Source: Agmasoma carcini (nom. nud.) (taxonomy: Eukaryota; Microsporidia; Thelohaniidae). Taken from it: a stretch of DNA of 64,000 nt. Shown in pieces: positions 60,200 to 64,000 of the stretch. The stretch is taken from positions 90,849 to 154,848 of the forward strand of contig JAOXFI010000006.1 of the NCBI GenBank assembly GCA_029232285.1. The letters run 5' to 3'. The notes under the pieces are model-generated. The model ran no database searches. It had not been told where the DNA came from and saw only the letters and a program-made list of their open reading frames with translations. Position numbers and translations under genes: made by a program. Numbering within the stretch: the first letter of the stretch is position 1; each line of letters opens with the position of its first letter.

Positions 60200-60863
60200 A
60201 ATATTGTAAATAAATACTTTTAATCATTCTATTATTCGTTCCGAATGAAATACCTCAACTGTCGTTTCTGATTTTATACTTTCCTCTTTCCCTTTAAGTT
60301 TCATCTGTGATATCAGGTAATTGATGTAAAGACTAATCAATATGAGTTTTGGATACTAACTTATATAATAAGAAGTTTTAGAAAATAATTTGTTTTTTTT
60401 TTCTTAAAATGAATATATAATATTTATAATAAGTAGATGTATTGAAAATATCTTAAATTAATATTTTTTTTGAATTTTTCTTTTCCCGCAGAAAGAAAAC
60501 CATCAACATCATTAGAATGTACCACTCTATCATATGACGGTACAAATTTAACTTAATAATAAACAGTACACCGATTGTAATCTTCTAATATCAATAATTC
60601 AAGTATATATGTACTTCATTAAACCGTAACAACAATTAAACCCGGTAAAAACATATCCAAAATTACACGTGTAATAATAGAAGCGTTTCTCTTTTCAATG
60701 GGTACGATGAAACATTTTTTATTGTTCCTTTAACGCTGGTTATATACCAAACAAAACTTTGACAATCACAGATTATACCTTCTTTTAAAGAACAGCTATT
60801 CATCAATTTTAACGATATAATATTTTTATTCTCGTTTAAACCAAAAATTGTATTTTTAAACAC
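60200..60863 (-). pseudogene. Decayed minus-strand coding sequence, origin unknown
   Basis: Coding-like pieces include 'SCSLKEGIICDCQSFVWYIT' (60663-60863 frame, start without context), 'SYDRVVHSNDVDGFLSAGKE' (near 60540-60485) and 'KLKGKEESIKSETTVEVFHS' (near 60300-60240), in different frames. They may derive from one dead, possibly transposon-borne, gene. Confidence 0.25.
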
Positions 60864-60962
60864 ACTAAAAATTAATGAAACAAGCTTGTTGAGTTACAAT
60901 ATGATCTAACTAAAAGCTGAATTCTAACAATGAGTTGATTATCAGAAGTGCTAGAATGATTA

Positions 60963-62335
60963 ATTTAATTCTTCAAACAAACCAAACATATCTAAAAAGT
61001 TATTTTAAATACTGTAAAATTTTAAATAATAAATAATTTGTGTTTAATAGTATAAGTATATCAATAATATTTTTATTTTTAAATTTGCGCATTTTATATA
61101 GACTCTTTTGATAGTTTTAATAAAATTTATAATTAAAAACCAATAAAAATAAAACATCTAGAAAAAATACCCTAATAAGTAAAACATAATTCTGAATTCG
61201 ACAAAGGTAGAATTTATCAGCTATTTTCTATGGATTTCAATACGCGAAACCAGTGTTAAAACTGACTTAAAAATATCTATAATACAAGATCACGTTTTAA
61301 AATACAAGAATGATAAAGAGGATATAAAATAAGGTTGTAGTGGCAGGAGAAAATTAATTGATATTAGTAAAATCAAATTAATTTTAAACGATCGATAAAA
61401 CCCTTGCGCTACATACCATAATATCAAAAAAAATGATTGAAGAAAATTCGAACCTGAGTATCTGTAATGAAAGTGTGCATCGATTTATTAAGATAAATTT
61501 ACTTTAGAAGTGTATATTCTTCATCATGGCCAAAATTTTTAAAATTGCAATTTTTTAACAAATTAAGATTTGCAAAAAATTGGTATAAAAGACTATTTTA
61601 GCTATTTTTGATGACTTTTTTACATTTTAAATACTCTAAGAAGCAAAAACTGTGTGTTGATGAAATAAATCAACGCTTATAAATGAAAATGTTAAATTTA
61701 GTAAAAAGAAAATATTTGATTGGGGTTGTATGAGTAGAAATAGTGTCAAAATTTAGTTTTTTATGTAAACTTAAAAGTACTAAATTATAACTTTAATATT
61801 AAGCAATAATTATAATGAAATGCCATAAAATTCCATTTTTCAAAATATAAATTTTAACAAGACAATGATCCAAAACATAAAGTAAACTGGTATCAATATT
61901 TTTAAATATATAAAACATAAAAGTGTTAGAAAAACCTTCGCAAAGTTTAGTCTTAACTCATAGAACATCTATAGATTTCTATAAAGCAAAAAAAGAAATA
62001 TGGTTTTAGAAAAAGAAGCACAATTAAAATCAAAAATTATTAAAATTAGGTTTGATATCAGTACCTTTTATATAGAACAACAGTTGATTCTATGAGTGAC
62101 AGAATTAAAAAAATATTATTGTAAAAGGTGGACATACATCATATTAAATAAAGTTTGACAGAATTATTGGTTTTAAATTCAACATTTTATCAAAATTATC
62201 AAAAGAGTTATATTAAATACACGATTTATAAATATTATAGATATACTTATACAATTAATTTTATAATATTTTTTATTTCAAAATTTACATCTTTTAAACA
62301 TACTTTTTGGGTATTCGGGTTTTTTTGGAGTACTG
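60963..62335 (+). mobile_element. Tc1/mariner-type element, family copy 3 (oldest)
   Basis: It aligns from end to end with 52123-53586. The right end is well kept (GTTTTTTTGGAGTACTG, 62319-62335); the left end is diverged (ACCAAACATATCTAAAAAGT for ACCGGACACCTC...). The transposase relic (61179-62147) has lost its start codon and is riddled with changes, but still shows 'SDRIK' and 'GGHTSY' text at its end. It is the most decayed of the three copies. Confidence 0.8.
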
Positions 62336-63379
62336 TATAAGAATATATTGTAGTATATAAGTAAGTGACTGGTGCGTTTATATAGTGTGAATAAATAGAT
62401 ATGAATAGACTTTGTTTATTCATATTTAATGGTTCCGGTTTCATTTTAGAAGTTAACGTTTGTTTTTCTCATTGCTAGTAAAAAATGATTCTACTATTTT
62501 TAAAATAGTCTAAATGAGATAATAATAAGTCAAAGATCATATAGTTATTATTTTGAAAATTAAGAGTTTCTGCATTTAGATGGCGTTCATAAAATTAGAA
62601 ACTGTTACTTAAAATAAATATTTTATATTTTGTTGGCAAAAATTGAGGAATTATTTAATAAACTTGGAATGTTTAAATGGGATACATTAATGTTTAACTG
62701 AAACTTGGTAAAAATAATAAACGATGTAAAACTATAAATATCACTAAAGACAAATATAAAAACATTAAATTAGTTTTTGTGATTTTTATATTACAAAATG
62801 AATGTTAAAATAATTAAAATAAAGGATTAAAAAAGGGTGAATATATGTATAATCAAATCAAGAATGTTAAAAATATTCATTAATAGTATAATTTTATGAG
62901 CATTTTTTTGTCTATTCAGATTTTTCAATAATGTATATTCAGATCAAAATTCAAGTATATGAAACCTTGTATTCAGTTAGAGTAATATAAAAAAACAGTC
63001 CTTGACAAAGATTAATGATAAAGGTAATTAGTGCCAAGGTTTGTAATAGATAATAGTTTTGACGCAATACATAAACATAGTAAATATAGATGTGGTATAA
63101 ATTATTTTTAAAGCCCTTAGACGCATTGTAAAAAAATTAAGTAATTGTTTTTAATGTAAACACAAGATAAATTTCTAATTTTTTAAACGATAATCATAAT
63201 TGATGCAACAAAAGGGGTAGAACTGTAAAATAGAAAAATCACTAAAGATGTGCTGTTAGAAAAGTAACATTTAAAATCCGGTTAAAGCACCGACGTTTAA
63301 AATATTAAATTGTGAATATTCATTCGTTATAAAACATATTAAATTATCATTCTGTAATTTATGGTGTATTTTAATATAC
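62336..63379. other. Flank of family member 3, partly duplicated
   Basis: ACGATAATCATAATTGATGC and GGGTAGAACTGTAAAATAG (63190-63235) repeat the flank at 56800-56860. No gene is seen elsewhere. Confidence 0.5.
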
Positions 63380-63490
63380 TTTAAGAGTATTGACTCAGTA
63401 AGAAGAATTGTTGTCAGACTAAACCGTGATAAAATTTATGTTTTAAAACCACAAGAATATATAAAATGTAAAATATACAAAATGTTCTAA
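63380..63490 (+). pseudogene. Repeated 36-codon tail, copy 3
   Basis: 111 bases, the same length as copy 1, reading 'FKSIDSVRRIVVRLNRDKIY' then 'VLKPQEYIKCKIYKMF' before TAA. It ends 29 bases from the stop of family member 3, almost the same distance (30) as at copy 1. Confidence 0.4.
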
Positions 63491-63519
63491 ATATTTTATT
63501 TCAATTTCTAATTCTCTTT

Positions 63520-64000
63520 TTAATTAAAACAAATTGATATGTTTTCTTCCATACGACTATCGAACCTAATAGCATCTGAATTGATGTCTAGTTGATATGT
63601 ATTGTTTTCAGTTATAATCAGTGGTACTAAAAAGGAATAAAACTTAGATTGTTTAAAATAACTAACAGAACCGATCAAAAAATACATTTTATTATTATGT
63701 TTAATAAAAATTAGTTTTTTATGGTTAGATAAAGTATTATAGTATAATGTTCTTTGTTTTAATTCATCTAAACATTCCCATATATTTGATACAATCTTAT
63801 TGATATAACAATTAAAGCCAATAAAATTTTCTTCCTTTAACAAATTATCATTATCAACATTTTTAAATATAAAGAAAATTTTTCTTTGACGTCTTGCTAA
63901 ATATTCTAGATTATAATCTAATGAACTTAAACTTTTAGAGTTATAGGGTAAATTAGGAATTTCAATAAGTACATATTTGTTGATATTTTGAATAAATCCA
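63520..64000 (-). CDS. Lineage-specific family, member 3, C-terminal part
   Basis: Minus-strand frame open from the stop at 63520 to the window edge (160 codons; N-terminus beyond the window). It aligns with the C-terminal 160 residues of member 1: 'YVLIEIPNLPYN', 'RKIFFIFKNVDNDNLLKEEN', 'VSNIWECLDELKQRTLYYNT' and 'DAIRFDSRMEENI'. It is closer to member 1 than to member 2, in line with the shared downstream tail. Confidence 0.8.
   Translation of the reverse strand, partial: GFIQNINKYVLIEIPNLPYNSKSLSSLDYNLEYLARRQRKIFFIFKNVDNDNLLKEENFIGFNCYINKIVSNIWECLDELKQRTLYYNTLSNHKKLIFIKHNNKMYFLIGSVSYFKQSKFYSFLVPLIITENNTYQLDINSDAIRFDSRMEENISICFN

Overview
The window reads as nuclear DNA of a microsporidian. 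Intronless eukaryotic genes are short compared with yeast or human relatives: CCT-eta 500 aa, UTP10 990 aa, RPA70 561 aa, and a Prp31-like protein of about 209 aa. There is a bacterial-type ATP/ADP translocase, a hallmark of these intracellular parasites. Mitosome-type functions are present (a Tim50-like protein and an Atm1-type half ABC transporter). Many start codons follow a run of AAAAATTTT and a short C-rich stretch. The DNA is very AT-rich, and the gaps contain many decayed DNA transposons, which points to an expanded genome such as the Nosema/Vairimorpha group. The genus is inference.

Layout. 0-0.5 kb: start of an importin-beta family gene (minus strand). 0.5-10.3 kb: gene-poor, with a 71-aa ORF, a tail-anchored J-domain protein, tandem repeats, ISXO2-like transposase remnants and a Tc1-type element inserted in one of them. 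10.3-18.9 kb: ABC transporter, N-myristoyltransferase, CCT-eta and the cleavage/polyadenylation factor CFT1/CPSF160. 19-25 kb: transposon graveyard (one IS630/Tc1 DD34E relic and two Tc1/mariner elements). 25-30 kb: a TPR-like unknown, RPA70, a Prp31-like protein, tRNA-Met and Tim50. 30-37 kb: tandem and dispersed repeats, an ISXO2 relic, a PKA-like pseudokinase and MSH4. 37-49 kb: UTP10, ATP/ADP translocase, proteasome alpha1, a FHIT-type hydrolase, ribosomal eL41 (25 aa), uS12/RPS23, a membrane protein, a Rho GTPase and cofilin. 49-53.6 kb: ISXO2 debris cut by the best preserved Tc1 element. 53.7-64 kb: three copies (the last cut by the window edge) of a lineage-specific protein family with an N-terminal hydrophobic leader, set in duplicated segments, plus another decayed Tc1 copy.

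Most conserved genes are housekeeping: nuclear transport, replication, splicing, mRNA 3' processing, ribosome biogenesis and translation, protein folding and turnover, meiosis, and mitosomal import and export. The translocase imports host ATP. The least explained parts are the 53.7-64 kb family, the AGC-type pseudokinase, and several conserved proteins with altered signature motifs: the J protein has QID in place of HPD, the Rho protein ends in CC, and MSH4 has changed Walker motifs.

All family calls come from reading motifs by eye. No database search was run.
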